Positions 40,855 through 49,632 of a stretch of 64,000 nt of DNA are shown here, piece by piece. The first letter of the stretch is position 1, and the number at the start of each line of letters is the position of its first letter. The notes beneath the pieces are model-generated. The model saw nothing but the letters and a program-made list of their open reading frames with translations, was not told the origin of the DNA and made no database searches. The DNA lies in contig CABULH010000002.1 in assembly GCA_902492455.1 (NCBI GenBank), forward strand, positions 1-64,000. Reading direction: 5' to 3'. The translations under genes were made by a program, and so were the position numbers. This DNA comes from an uncultured Oscillospiraceae bacterium. Lineage in GTDB: Bacteria > Bacillota > Clostridia > Oscillospirales > Acutalibacteraceae.

Positions 40855-41973
40855 ATGGCATTTTGCAAAAATTGTGGGTACCAAATCAATGATAATGCCA
40901 AGTTTTGTATAAGGTGCGGAGAACTGAACGATAAAACGCAAACGGATAACAAAACAAAAAGACAACAGGAATATGCAGGCAAAATTATTAAATGCCCTGT
41001 TTGTGGAGAGAATATTCCTAGTTTTACAGCAATTTGTCCCACTTGTGGTTATGAGTTTCGAGGGACTGATTCTTCGGATTCTGTCAAAGAATTGGCATCA
41101 AAACTTGAAAATGCTATAACAGATAAAGAAAGAGCAAGTCTGATCAGAACATTTCCCGTTCCCAATACACGTGAAGATATATTGGAATTCATGATTTTAG
41201 CTTCGACAAACATAAAAAACAGCTTTCAAGCGGAAATCTGCGAGGCATGGTCTGTAAAATTTGAACAGGCGTTTGAAAAATCTAAAATTCTTTATGGAGA
41301 ATTGCTAGAGTTTAATAGATGTTACGATCTGTTTGTTAAAAATAGTATGATGATTCGCAAAAAAACGAAAGCCATAGAGAGAAAAGAGGCATCTGATAAG
41401 CGCAAGGAACGTTCTTCAGAATTTTTCAAAAAGAACAAGAAGTGGATAGTTAATGTAAGTGTTATGGTTGGTTGCTTTGCTATGTTTTTTCTAATCCTTC
41501 TATTTATGGCTATGCCACATACGATTAAAGTCAATCAATTAGAAAAACTTATCGACCAAGTTGAAGAATGTATTGCTGAGGGAGATTTTGATACTGCAAA
41601 AATTAAGGCAAATCAAATAATTGACGATAGCGGCTGGTCATCCGAAAGCGAGAAAAAATACGATGATATTAGAAATTCTTTGTTGGAGGCAATAGAGCAA
41701 AAGGAAATCGCTTTAGGAAGCAAGGTATATATAGGGGCATCTAATAAAGATTTCATAGGTCAAAACTATTTAGAAGTAATTGAGCAGTTGAAAGGGAAAG
41801 GCTTTAATAATATCAAAAGTGTGCCTGTTGAAGATTTGATAACAGGCTGGTTGACGAAAGAAGGCGAAGTCGAAGGTGTAACTATTAACGGCAATGGCAA
41901 GTTTTCTGAAAAATCAGCATATTCAACAGATGCAGAAATAGTGGTTTCCTATCATACATTCAAAAGTAAATAA
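40855..41973 (+). CDS. Double zinc-ribbon membrane protein with PASTA-like C-terminus (372 aa)
   Basis: Two zinc ribbons at the N-terminus: Cys4, 7, 18, 21 and Cys47, 50, 61, 64. A charged helical middle (about 75-190), one membrane segment (about 198-222), then an outer helical stretch and a final 75-residue part that looks like a PASTA-type repeat (NYLEVIEQLKGKGFNNIKSVPV). The plan zinc ribbon-TM-outer domain recalls YdjG-like proteins, which sit beside the SPFH protein YdjI in Bacillus. Start at 40855 (GGAGGG upstream). An SPFH gene follows 32 bases later. Confidence 0.75.
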   Translation: MAFCKNCGYQINDNAKFCIRCGELNDKTQTDNKTKRQQEYAGKIIKCPVCGENIPSFTAICPTCGYEFRGTDSSDSVKELASKLENAITDKERASLIRTFPVPNTREDILEFMILASTNIKNSFQAEICEAWSVKFEQAFEKSKILYGELLEFNRCYDLFVKNSMMIRKKTKAIERKEASDKRKERSSEFFKKNKKWIVNVSVMVGCFAMFFLILLFMAMPHTIKVNQLEKLIDQVEECIAEGDFDTAKIKANQIIDDSGWSSESEKKYDDIRNSLLEAIEQKEIALGSKVYIGASNKDFIGQNYLEVIEQLKGKGFNNIKSVPVEDLITGWLTKEGEVEGVTINGNGKFSEKSAYSTDAEIVVSYHTFKSK

Positions 41974-42005
41974 GAGAAATGCTTACTAATATAAGGAGGA
42001 TTCTT

Positions 42006-43373
42006 ATGGGGTTATTTAGCAAGCCGAAAGTCGGCGGATTTATGGATGAAATCCGTTGCGACGAGCCATCCTATCTAATTTGGAAATGGCATCCGGCAGG
42101 TTCACAGCAGGGAAACAATAATAGGGAAAACGCTATCCGTTGGGGTTCATCTTTGCGGGTAAAAGACGGCGAGGTCGCAGTTTTTGTCTATAAGCAGAAA
42201 AACGAAACTATGCAGGATTTCATTGTCGGTCCCTTCGATCAGATAATCAAGACCGCAAACTTTCCGGTGCTGGCAAGTATCGTAGGGTTAGCATACGAGG
42301 GCGGAACGCCGTTCCAAGCGGAAATTTACTTTATCAATCTCGCTCAAATCATTCAAACAAAATTTGCTGTTCCATTTTTTGATGTGTACGATCCGAGATT
42401 TGATGATTTTGGTGTTCCAGTTGCAATCAGAGGTACGATCAGCTTCAAAATCAGTGACTATCGGCAGTTTATTAAGCTGCATAGGCTGAACAACTTTAAT
42501 TTGGATGATTTCCAAAGGCAAATTCGAGATGCCGTAACAAGGTATGTGAAGGATACAGTAGCCAATGCTCCCGCGGCCAACAATATACCACTGGTCCAAA
42601 TTGAAACCAAGACAGCGCAGATCAATGATGTGATTGAACTTGACATTAGCGAACGATTAAAGGAAACTTTTGGGGTGGCTGTTTCTGGGATTGATATTGG
42701 TGCTATCGAACTTGATAAATCCAGTGAGGGCTACAGGCATCTCATGGAAGTAACCAAAGATGTCGCTGCGGCAACTGTGAAAGCCGAGGCTGCTGCCAAG
42801 GTTAAGGATATTGCTGACAAACAGCGGATTGAGGTTGAAAATTACGAAGAGACCTTACGTATTCAGCGTGAGGAAGGTCAGTATGCGCAGCATAAGCACA
42901 CACAAACTGCGAATATTGGGGCATTTCAGGTTGAAAAGCAGGCTGAAGTCGGCGTTGCTGGTGCAGAAGCACTCGGACAAATGGGTGCAAACGGTGCTGG
43001 TAATGTCAATATCGGCGGTGGCGGAGAAGGGTTTAATATGGCGGCTATGATGGCAAGTATGGCTGTCGGCAGCGCTGTGGGACAAAATATTGCCGGTTCC
43101 ATGAATAATATGATGTCGGGAATCAATCAGCCGTTGCAGGCAGGAATGACCCCTCCCCCTGTTCCTGTTGTTACTTATCATATTGCAGTAAACGGACAGG
43201 CAACCGGCCCGTTTGATCTTAATATTTTGAAACAGATGGCAGTTGCCGGACAGTTTGTTCCGGATAATTTAGTTTGGAAGGCAGGAATGACTGAATGGGT
43301 TAAAGCCGACTCTGTAGAAGAATTGAAAGGTTTATTTGCGAACGTAATGCCGCCTATTCCGCCTGAAGAATAG
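42006..43373 (+). CDS. SPFH (YdjI-like) protein with C-terminal GYF_2 domain (455 aa)
   Basis: SPFH/band 7 protein of the YdjI or virion-core-like group, which lacks an N-terminal membrane span. Residues about 1-265 carry the SPFH core (KPKVGGFMDEIRCDEPSYLIWKW.., VPFFDVYDPRFDDFGVPVAIRGTISFKI). A long helix (about 250-320) and a Gly/Met/Ala-rich stretch follow. Residues about 398-450 are a GYF_2 domain (YHIAVNGQATGPFD..MAVAGQF..LVWKAGMTEW), a probable protein-binding module. In Bacillus, YdjI with YdjG and PspA-like YdjF answers membrane stress. No pspA gene is present here. Start GGAGG 8 bases upstream. Confidence 0.85.
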   Translation: MGLFSKPKVGGFMDEIRCDEPSYLIWKWHPAGSQQGNNNRENAIRWGSSLRVKDGEVAVFVYKQKNETMQDFIVGPFDQIIKTANFPVLASIVGLAYEGGTPFQAEIYFINLAQIIQTKFAVPFFDVYDPRFDDFGVPVAIRGTISFKISDYRQFIKLHRLNNFNLDDFQRQIRDAVTRYVKDTVANAPAANNIPLVQIETKTAQINDVIELDISERLKETFGVAVSGIDIGAIELDKSSEGYRHLMEVTKDVAAATVKAEAAAKVKDIADKQRIEVENYEETLRIQREEGQYAQHKHTQTANIGAFQVEKQAEVGVAGAEALGQMGANGAGNVNIGGGGEGFNMAAMMASMAVGSAVGQNIAGSMNNMMSGINQPLQAGMTPPPVPVVTYHIAVNGQATGPFDLNILKQMAVAGQFVPDNLVWKAGMTEWVKADSVEELKGLFANVMPPIPPEE

Positions 43374-43494
43374 TCCATTACATAATCCAATACCCTAGTA
43401 TTTAGCTATATCATACCCATTTGTTGTATACTAAACGGTTTGACGTAAAGCAACACTTTTTCTTTTTTATTTCCATAACGCCCGGAGCTTTTGG

Positions 43495-43938
43495 CTATTC
43501 TTTCGCTGTCCCTATTTCCGCCTGAAAGTTCAATGTGTACGCATCGAGGCTGAGAATACAGGTGGGGCTTTGACTACCGTCCAGATAGGTGGTCATACCG
43601 GTTACAGCGTGCCCTGTCTGGCTGCCGATGGTGATTTCATACAGAGCGCTTTGGGGATCGGTTTGTTTCAGTCGATACTCACCGGTATACTGCTTATTGT
43701 TGGTATGGTCCGTAAGGATGAATCTGCCGTTTTCGGCTTTGCAGGTTAATTCCAGCGCCGCCGCGTTTTCATGACTATCCGCCAGTTCGGGAGCGCATGC
43801 TACGGCGGAGCCGTTTTCGCCGCCCTGGATCGTGGTCATTGTCCAGGCATACGCATCGATCTGCGGCACGTTTGCCTTCCCGCATCCCGCTGCCCACAGC
43901 AACAGAAAAATCCCAAACAAAGCGATTTTTACTTTCAT
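43495..43938 (-). CDS. Small lipoprotein (147 aa)
   Basis: Lipobox WAAGC with the modified Cys at about residue 19 after a basic/hydrophobic signal (MKVKIALFGIFLLLW). The remainder is a beta-rich, ~125-residue domain of unknown family. Start at 43938, the third of three in-frame candidates, because it has AAAGG at 8 bases. It follows the HAAS-type membrane protein with its start only 6 bases past that stop, so it is the last gene of the PadR operon. Confidence 0.72.
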   Translation of the reverse strand: MKVKIALFGIFLLLWAAGCGKANVPQIDAYAWTMTTIQGGENGSAVACAPELADSHENAAALELTCKAENGRFILTDHTNNKQYTGEYRLKQTDPQSALYEITIGSQTGHAVTGMTTYLDGSQSPTCILSLDAYTLNFQAEIGTAKE

Positions 43939-43943
43939 ACCCA

Positions 43944-44408
43944 TCACCTTTCTTGATTCCGTGCATTTAGGAAAAAACGACCTATTCCCACGGCTCCAAT
44001 TATCAGGGCGACGGCCCCGAAGAGCAAAAGGAATCCGCTGCCGTCAAAGGCGCCCTGTACCGCTATATCGGTCGCTCCCTGAGCAAAGCCAATCGCGTCG
44101 GCAGGCGGCTGCGAGGCGCGGGCAGCACCGAATGCAAGCAGGGATCCTATTCCCATGGCAAAGGATAGAGTGAAGCATACCCAGCTCCAGCGCTGTTTTC
44201 GAACGGATTGGCGGGGGCCAAGGGATTCCCTCACATTTGCGGCAAAATCCGCCGGGGTTCCCAGCCGCCGAATCACCTGCTGTTCGTTTTCACCATGCTC
44301 TGCTGCGGACGCAAAGGCTTCCCGCAAATCACGGGCAACCGCTTTCCGTGTGCTGCGGGAAGCGGAAAGCGCTTTTTCTACCCGACGGATATATTGTTCT
44401 GCATTCAT
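43944..44408 (-). CDS. HAAS/DUF1700-like membrane protein (154 aa)
   Basis: The N-terminus (NAEQYIRRVEKALSASRSTRKAVARDLREAFASAAEHGENEQQVIRRLGTPADFAANVRE) is the HAAS helical domain, which commonly pairs with PadR regulators and binds them or signals to them. Two membrane segments follow (about 77-97 and 122-143). Start overlaps the PadR stop as ATGA, with GGAGG upstream. Likely a regulator-associated membrane sensor. Confidence 0.8.
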   Translation of the reverse strand: MNAEQYIRRVEKALSASRSTRKAVARDLREAFASAAEHGENEQQVIRRLGTPADFAANVRESLGPRQSVRKQRWSWVCFTLSFAMGIGSLLAFGAARASQPPADAIGFAQGATDIAVQGAFDGSGFLLLFGAVALIIGAVGIGRFFLNARNQER

Positions 44409-44767
44409 ATACTTTCCTCCGGCAACCCGCATTCGCGGATAAAGCTGTTCACACACAGGGTATAGTTCTTCCAAAAGGCGATAAGCTCCAATAGGGTTTC
44501 CCGGCCCTTTTCAGTGAGAGAATAGTATTTTTTGGAGCCGCCGTTGGCTGCCGAAGGCGCAATGCGGCATTGAATCAGTTCCGCTTCCTGCAGGCGATAA
44601 AGGATGGGATAAACCGTCCCTTCTTTAGCATAGCCCAAAAGCGACGCGCCATGATCGTTCAGTGCGGTGATAATCTCATAGCCGTAGGTCTCTTTTTTCG
44701 CCACCAAACACAGCAGCATCATTTCCAGCGAGCCTTTTTTGAATTGCTGCACATAGTTGCTGTTCAT
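44405..44767 (-). CDS. PadR-family transcriptional regulator (120 aa)
   Basis: Winged-helix repressor: FKKGSLEMMLLCLVAKKETYGYEIITALNDH, then the wing (EGTVYPILYRLQEAELI.. SKKYYSLTEKGRETL). 120 residues from MNSNYVQQF, with GGAAGG upstream; the frame extends 26 codons earlier without a site. It should repress its own operon (HAAS membrane protein, lipoprotein). A perfect 11-bp palindrome lies just downstream of its promoter. Confidence 0.9.
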   Translation of the reverse strand: MNSNYVQQFKKGSLEMMLLCLVAKKETYGYEIITALNDHGASLLGYAKEGTVYPILYRLQEAELIQCRIAPSAANGGSKKYYSLTEKGRETLLELIAFWKNYTLCVNSFIRECGLPEESI

Positions 44768-44797
44768 TCGTTCACCTTCCGCCATAAGCGCTGTACC

Positions 44798-44850
44798 TAG
44801 TAATACTAAATAGCGATACCAATTATAGAATGGCCCGGCTGCCATGTCAA
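44798..44850 (-). promoter_or_regulatory. PadR operon promoter and operator
   Basis: Full consensus on the minus strand: TTGACA (44850-44845), 17 bases, TATAAT (44827-44822). The perfect palindrome TAGTA-T-TACTA at 44808-44798 lies about 10 bases after the expected start point, where repressor would block elongation or opening. Confidence 0.7.
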
Positions 44851-44873
44851 TAGGAGCGTCTTGAAAAAAGCAG

Positions 44874-44910
44874 GAGACCCATAACCGGCAGCTTGCCGGT
44901 TATGGGTCTC
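44874..44910 (-). terminator. Terminator of the DUF4091 operon
   Basis: 17-bp stem (44874-44890 with 44894-44910), 3-base loop; on the minus strand followed by CTGCTTTTTT. It ends the gene that stops at 44927. Confidence 0.85.
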
Positions 44911-44926
44911 TTAACTGAAAATAAGA

Positions 44927-46576
44927 TTAAACCGTTGTTTCCTGAATTTTGCGGTTGAGCTTTTCCCGGGTTTCCAGAATCCAGCCAGCAGTACGGGGAT
45001 ACTGCCGGAAGGTCAGCGGTTCCGCCGCCTCCTGATCCAGCCACTGCGCCGCCGCTTCCCGGCCGATACGGGATTCCAGCAGCTGCAGCGCCCGCATATC
45101 CTGCAGGGCTTCGTGGAAAACCAGCTGCCGGATGGAGGGCACCGGCTCGCCGTTTTCTCCGGGATACACGATGAAGGAATCTCCCGAGGGGAAGGCTTCC
45201 CCGCTGTCGGTAACGGCATAGGGATCGATGAACCTGCGGGAGAGGAAGGTGAACCAGAAATTATAGCCCCACTGGAGAAACCCTTCGATTTGATGGCGGT
45301 AAAGCTGCCAGCCCAGAATCCGGTTGCGGGCGGAGGGCATCGCCATCATCCGGTTGCTGACGTCCACCGTCTGCCCGCAGCAGTAATAGGTCCACAGGTG
45401 GGGAACCTTCTCCTCCAGAAAGGCGTCGATGTGGTTGTTGGCGGGAATGGGATGGGGTACCAGCCCTTCTTTGTAGAAGGCGATATCCGACAGGGCGTCC
45501 ATGGTGCGGCAGTCCGCCAGCGCTTCCCGGACGCTGTCCCGGGCCCGGCGATAGCTTTCCAGCGCGGCGATGGAGGGCTCGTCGGAGATATGAAACCAGC
45601 ACCGGTCCAGCCGATTTTCACGGCGCAGATGCTCCTTGAGGGCAGACAGAAAATCGTTCAGAAACGCCGTATATTCGGCGGAAGCGGCGTCGGTGTGCCA
45701 GCCGAATCGTTTTTCCTCCCGGCCGTCCGCCGTCACCACAATCTTAGGGGCATGTTCCGCTCCCCACTGTGTAAAGAGATGGGATATCTCAAAATAGCGG
45801 ATGCCGCAGGACCAAGCCAGGTCCATGTATCTCTTCAGCCGGTCGAAGCCGAAACGATAGTCTCCCTTTTCCCAGCTTACGTCCACCAGCTGAACAGTGG
45901 GGCGTTCCCCGCCCACGGCGGTATCCAGAGGCGGGGTAAAGATAGGGGTGAGCAGCATGTTGATGCCGTACCGCACAGCGTTTTTCATATAGTTTTCCAG
46001 TATGCGCCAGTGCTCCTCGCTGAAAACAGGCACCTGATACCGCAGCGCCAGGCAGTCGCAGTGAAACCATTCAGTATGAATCAGGGTCTGCTCCGGCAGG
46101 CGTGCACCGATCACCTCCAGGGTGAAGATGGTTTCCGCCAGCACCTCAGCTGGATTTTCCGCAGTGGAGAGGGTGAGCCGGATGGGATAGCATCCCGCCG
46201 GCTGGTCCGGCGGCAGGGTGACCTCCACCCAAAGGCTGCGCCATTGGCCACCCATTAGGGAATAGGAGCCGTCGATGGGCATGAGAACATCGGGATACAG
46301 TCCTGGCGTCCGCCGCAGAAAATAGGAATCGCTGCCCGCATAAGCGGGAAGCAGGGAGGGGACGCAGCCCACGGCGTACAGAGATACGGCGGCGCTCAGC
46401 GGGGAATCTACCGCCGCCGTCACATCCAGCCGGTCTCCCTCATCGGGGCAGGCGGCCCACTGAAAGCTGACGGTTTCTCCCTGCAGGGCGGATGCCGCCG
46501 CGTGAGAAGCGGCATCCGGCGCTTCATCGGGGAAAACCTTTTCCAGGGAGCTCAGCAGCTTATGCGCGATGATCAT
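44927..46576 (-). CDS. DUF4091 / GH123-like protein, cytoplasmic (549 aa)
   Basis: Glycoside-hydrolase-like protein. GH123 enzymes (beta-N-acetylgalactosaminidases) use an adjacent Asp-Glu pair; here it is Asp332-Glu333 in FHISDEPS. N-terminal beta-sandwich (about 1-160), catalytic TIM-like barrel (about 165-450) and the DUF4091 C-terminal part (FHEALQDMRALQLLESRIG). No signal peptide, unlike its two paralogues at 46613 and 49633. Substrate unknown. Last gene of the minus arm; AAGGA at 12 bases upstream is somewhat far. Confidence 0.8.
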   Translation of the reverse strand: MIIAHKLLSSLEKVFPDEAPDAASHAAASALQGETVSFQWAACPDEGDRLDVTAAVDSPLSAAVSLYAVGCVPSLLPAYAGSDSYFLRRTPGLYPDVLMPIDGSYSLMGGQWRSLWVEVTLPPDQPAGCYPIRLTLSTAENPAEVLAETIFTLEVIGARLPEQTLIHTEWFHCDCLALRYQVPVFSEEHWRILENYMKNAVRYGINMLLTPIFTPPLDTAVGGERPTVQLVDVSWEKGDYRFGFDRLKRYMDLAWSCGIRYFEISHLFTQWGAEHAPKIVVTADGREEKRFGWHTDAASAEYTAFLNDFLSALKEHLRRENRLDRCWFHISDEPSIAALESYRRARDSVREALADCRTMDALSDIAFYKEGLVPHPIPANNHIDAFLEEKVPHLWTYYCCGQTVDVSNRMMAMPSARNRILGWQLYRHQIEGFLQWGYNFWFTFLSRRFIDPYAVTDSGEAFPSGDSFIVYPGENGEPVPSIRQLVFHEALQDMRALQLLESRIGREAAAQWLDQEAAEPLTFRQYPRTAGWILETREKLNRKIQETTV

Positions 46577-46612
46577 GGGAAATCATTTCCTTTCCGAATC
46601 AGAGTTTTACGG

Positions 46613-49450
46613 TTAATCGCCGAGTTTTTTCAGCTCCAGCAGATCCAGCCATACGGAGGCGCCGGCCGCGCCGTCATACAGGACCAGGGTGTCGGTGCCG
46701 TCGCCGGTCAGCCGGATATCCAGGCTGACGCTTCCTCCCTGATAAGCAGTCCACTGATCGGTGGTGACGGGGCAGGAGATCTGCTGGGGCACGCCGTTGA
46801 TCTCCACTGTCAGCTGAGCGCCGGGATCTCCGGTCATATAGCGGATATTCAGCCGATAGAGACCCGGGCCGGGAACCGCGGGTGTGTAGGATACCCGGTT
46901 GTCGTGGGCGGCGGTCCAGCCCAGTCCGGCCAGAATCTGCCCCCCCGACGCGCCGGATAAGGCGGGGGCGAAGGCGGTGCCGAACCAGGCGTCCGGCTGT
47001 TCCGCTTCCCGCTGCCAAATGACGGCGTCTGCATCCGCGACAGCGGCGGCCAGGGAAGCGCGGAGAGCTTCCACCTCTTGAACGCTGTCCGTGTAGCCGG
47101 CGGGGCCGCTGTAGACGCTATGGAGCGCGGTGTCGGCCGCCGCGTCCCCGAAGCGGGCGCGATAGGCGGCGAGATATTCGTAATCCTCCAGGCTGTCCCG
47201 CAGCCGTTCCAGCCGGACCGAAGCGGCGATACCCCCGGCGGTCAGCGCCCGGTATTCCGGGAACTGAGCGGCGTCATAGACCAGCACGCCGTCTCCTTTA
47301 GGCAGGTCGGGGAACCAGAAGGCGCTGGAGGAAGCGGGGAAGCGATAATCGGCGTAATGATTGGCACTCCAGTAAAGGAAGCCGTCGGTGCGGTCCGCGA
47401 AGCTGCGCCAGAGATTGGCCCGCTGGCTGAAGCCGCTCATGGACAGATGCAGATTGGGATAGGGGGCGGGCGGGTTGTTGCAGACATAACTCCACAACTC
47501 TTCCGCGCCTTGCAGGCGCTGCCGGGTTTGGGCGATTACCTGAGAATTGCTGCCGGAGGCCGCGTCGTTGGAAATGCAGTAGGAGTCGGTATAGCCTCGC
47601 AGTAGGGCGGGAACATCCAGAATGGAATAGGAGGGCGGCGCAGTGTAATAGGTAGACAGGATTTTTGCCTGCGGGGACACTGCGTGAAGAGCGTCCGCCG
47701 CCTGCCGGAAGGCAGTGACTTGCGTCATGGCGGTTATCTCATCGTAGAGATAAAACCGGCACCTGTCCAGTATAGCATATTGTTGGATTTCCTGCATCTG
47801 GGAATGAAAATCTGCGGAGGAAAGAGAAAAATAGGGGAGCATCAGACAGGTTAGCCGATGATCTGTAAGGTAGTGCCGGTTATCGTTGGTGATCCGGCCC
47901 CCAGGCAGGGAATAGGCATTGATTCTGCCGTCCGTCCCCAGCCATTCAAAGAAATAGGGGGAGACCCGGTATTCCAGCAGATAATCCAGGTAGGCAGTCT
48001 GAATGGAAGCCAAAGCCTCCGGGGTGTTCTCCACCCCGTATACCGCCGCCAGATTGCCGTTGTATACTCCCACTGCCGCCGGTATGGAAGGGACTTCGGG
48101 CAGGGTGATTTCCAGCACGATGAGGCGGATGGGGATCTGCCGCGCACCGTCCCCAGCCGTCAGAGTCAGCTGGCCGGTGTATTCGCCGGCCGGGATATCC
48201 CGGGGAACGTGGACTGTGATCCAGACCGCCGTGGGCTGCTTGTTGTCCACAGGCACTTCTGTCACCGGCAGCAGCGCCTCGGGGATGCCGTCCACCCGAG
48301 CTGCCACTCGCAGGGAGAGGCTGGCGGCGGGAATCCCCCCGCCGCTGGGGCCGGTGAGATCCGATAGGGCGTAGTCCAGAGTGCCCACATAGGAAAACCG
48401 GAGGGTGTCGATCCAGGCGGAACCGGCTGCGGAGGCGTCATAGAGCGCCAAGGTGTCCTGACCATCCCCATTCAGGGGGATCAGCAGTTCCACCCTGCCG
48501 CCCTCATAGACAGACCACTGATCGGTGGTGGGCGGACAGCCCACGGTGTAGTCGATACCGTTCAACGTGATTCCCAGGGCGGCGGACCGGTCGCCAGTCA
48601 TATAATCCAGCCGCAGACGGTAATACCCTGGGCGGGCAGCCGGCAGGGATGAAAAAACCACCCGGTTGGCATGGTCCGCCGTATAATTCAAAGCGCAGAG
48701 TACCTGGCCGCCGGAGGCGCCGGATACATTCCGAATCCCTGCCGTGCCGCTCCAGGCGGAGGGGGATTCCGCTTCGATTTCTCTTCCCAAGGGCTCCAGT
48801 GTCAGGCTGTCGATCCAGGCGGAACCGGCGGCGCTGCCGTCATACAGGGTCAGGCTGTCGCCGCTGCCGGTGAGTCGGATGTCCATTGCCGCGGTACCGC
48901 CCTCATATACCGCCCATTGATCGGTGGTGGGCGGACAGGTTAGGGTTTGCTCCTCGCCGTTGATCCGAATCGCAAGGACCGCCCCGCTGTCCGCCGTCAT
49001 ATAAGCGATCCGCAGCCGGTACCATCCGGCGGGCAAACCGTTTAAGATGGAGGTGTAGGATACCCGGTTGTCATGACCGGCGGTGTATCCCAGGCCGATG
49101 AGGACGCTGCCGCCGGATGCGCCGTTCAGCGCCCGGGTACCGGCCCAGCCGTGCCATTCGTCGGGGTTCTCTCCTTCTGCAGTGTGGGTATCCTGATGGG
49201 ACTCCAGCAGCAGCTGAGCGCTTTCCGCCTCTCCTCGGGCGGCCTGCAGCACCAATTCCGTGCCTGTGAGGAGGGTTCCTGGGGCCAGCGTATCCAGGCT
49301 GGAAGCGGTGCCCAGGGTAATGCCCTGAATAGAGGTATAGGGGTCGCCCGGAGAGAGGGCGGAAGAGGGGGAATCCTGAGCTTGGGTGAAGGGGAGACCG
49401 GTCAGCAGACAGCAGCCGGCCAGAAGAGCCGCCAGGCGTTTGATTTTCAT
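46613..49450 (-). CDS. Secreted DUF4091/GH123-like protein with three binding modules (945 aa)
   Basis: Signal peptide (about 1-24). Two galactose-binding-like modules at about 93-222 and 224-355, DUF4091/GH123-like body (about 356-785, with Asp570-Glu571 in YLYDEI) and a third module at about 812-945. The modules share GASGGQVL.., NRVSY.., YMTGD, TTDQW and LYDGSA.. blocks and resemble CBM6/35-type sandwiches. The body is close to the lipoprotein at 49633. No anchor motif, so released or held by the modules. GGAGG upstream. Likely acts on a polymer outside the cell. Confidence 0.82.
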   Translation of the reverse strand: MKIKRLAALLAGCCLLTGLPFTQAQDSPSSALSPGDPYTSIQGITLGTASSLDTLAPGTLLTGTELVLQAARGEAESAQLLLESHQDTHTAEGENPDEWHGWAGTRALNGASGGSVLIGLGYTAGHDNRVSYTSILNGLPAGWYRLRIAYMTADSGAVLAIRINGEEQTLTCPPTTDQWAVYEGGTAAMDIRLTGSGDSLTLYDGSAAGSAWIDSLTLEPLGREIEAESPSAWSGTAGIRNVSGASGGQVLCALNYTADHANRVVFSSLPAARPGYYRLRLDYMTGDRSAALGITLNGIDYTVGCPPTTDQWSVYEGGRVELLIPLNGDGQDTLALYDASAAGSAWIDTLRFSYVGTLDYALSDLTGPSGGGIPAASLSLRVAARVDGIPEALLPVTEVPVDNKQPTAVWITVHVPRDIPAGEYTGQLTLTAGDGARQIPIRLIVLEITLPEVPSIPAAVGVYNGNLAAVYGVENTPEALASIQTAYLDYLLEYRVSPYFFEWLGTDGRINAYSLPGGRITNDNRHYLTDHRLTCLMLPYFSLSSADFHSQMQEIQQYAILDRCRFYLYDEITAMTQVTAFRQAADALHAVSPQAKILSTYYTAPPSYSILDVPALLRGYTDSYCISNDAASGSNSQVIAQTRQRLQGAEELWSYVCNNPPAPYPNLHLSMSGFSQRANLWRSFADRTDGFLYWSANHYADYRFPASSSAFWFPDLPKGDGVLVYDAAQFPEYRALTAGGIAASVRLERLRDSLEDYEYLAAYRARFGDAAADTALHSVYSGPAGYTDSVQEVEALRASLAAAVADADAVIWQREAEQPDAWFGTAFAPALSGASGGQILAGLGWTAAHDNRVSYTPAVPGPGLYRLNIRYMTGDPGAQLTVEINGVPQQISCPVTTDQWTAYQGGSVSLDIRLTGDGTDTLVLYDGAAGASVWLDLLELKKLGD

Positions 49451-49483
49451 GGGAATTTTGCCTCCTTATCATCATAGTCTTAA

Positions 49484-49516
49484 AAAATGGCTTGAACGCG
49501 AAGTTCAAGCCATTTT
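49484..49516 (-). terminator. Terminator between DUF4091 genes
   Basis: 14-bp perfect stem (49484-49497 with 49503-49516), loop of 5, then TTTTTT on the minus strand. Partial read-through would lower expression of the two genes downstream. Confidence 0.85.
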
Positions 49517-49533
49517 CAGCGCTGCGGAAAAAA

Positions 49534-49617
49534 TCATGACCGTTTTTTCTGATACGACCAGCAGATGCCGCCTGCCGCTAGGATAGAGGCCAGAAGCCTT
49601 TTCCCTTTTACAACCAT
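49534..49617 (-). CDS. 27-residue membrane peptide gene
   Basis: MVVKGKRLLASILAAGGICW.. followed by a basic end: a basic start, one short hydrophobic segment and a basic end. It begins 16 bases after the stop of the DUF4091 lipoprotein gene with a perfect ribosome site (AAGGAG 7 bases upstream) and ends just before the terminator. No family recognised. Its position and the site favour real translation. Confidence 0.5.
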   Translation of the reverse strand: MVVKGKRLLASILAAGGICWSYQKKRS

Positions 49618-49632
49618 GTCTATCTCCTTCTT

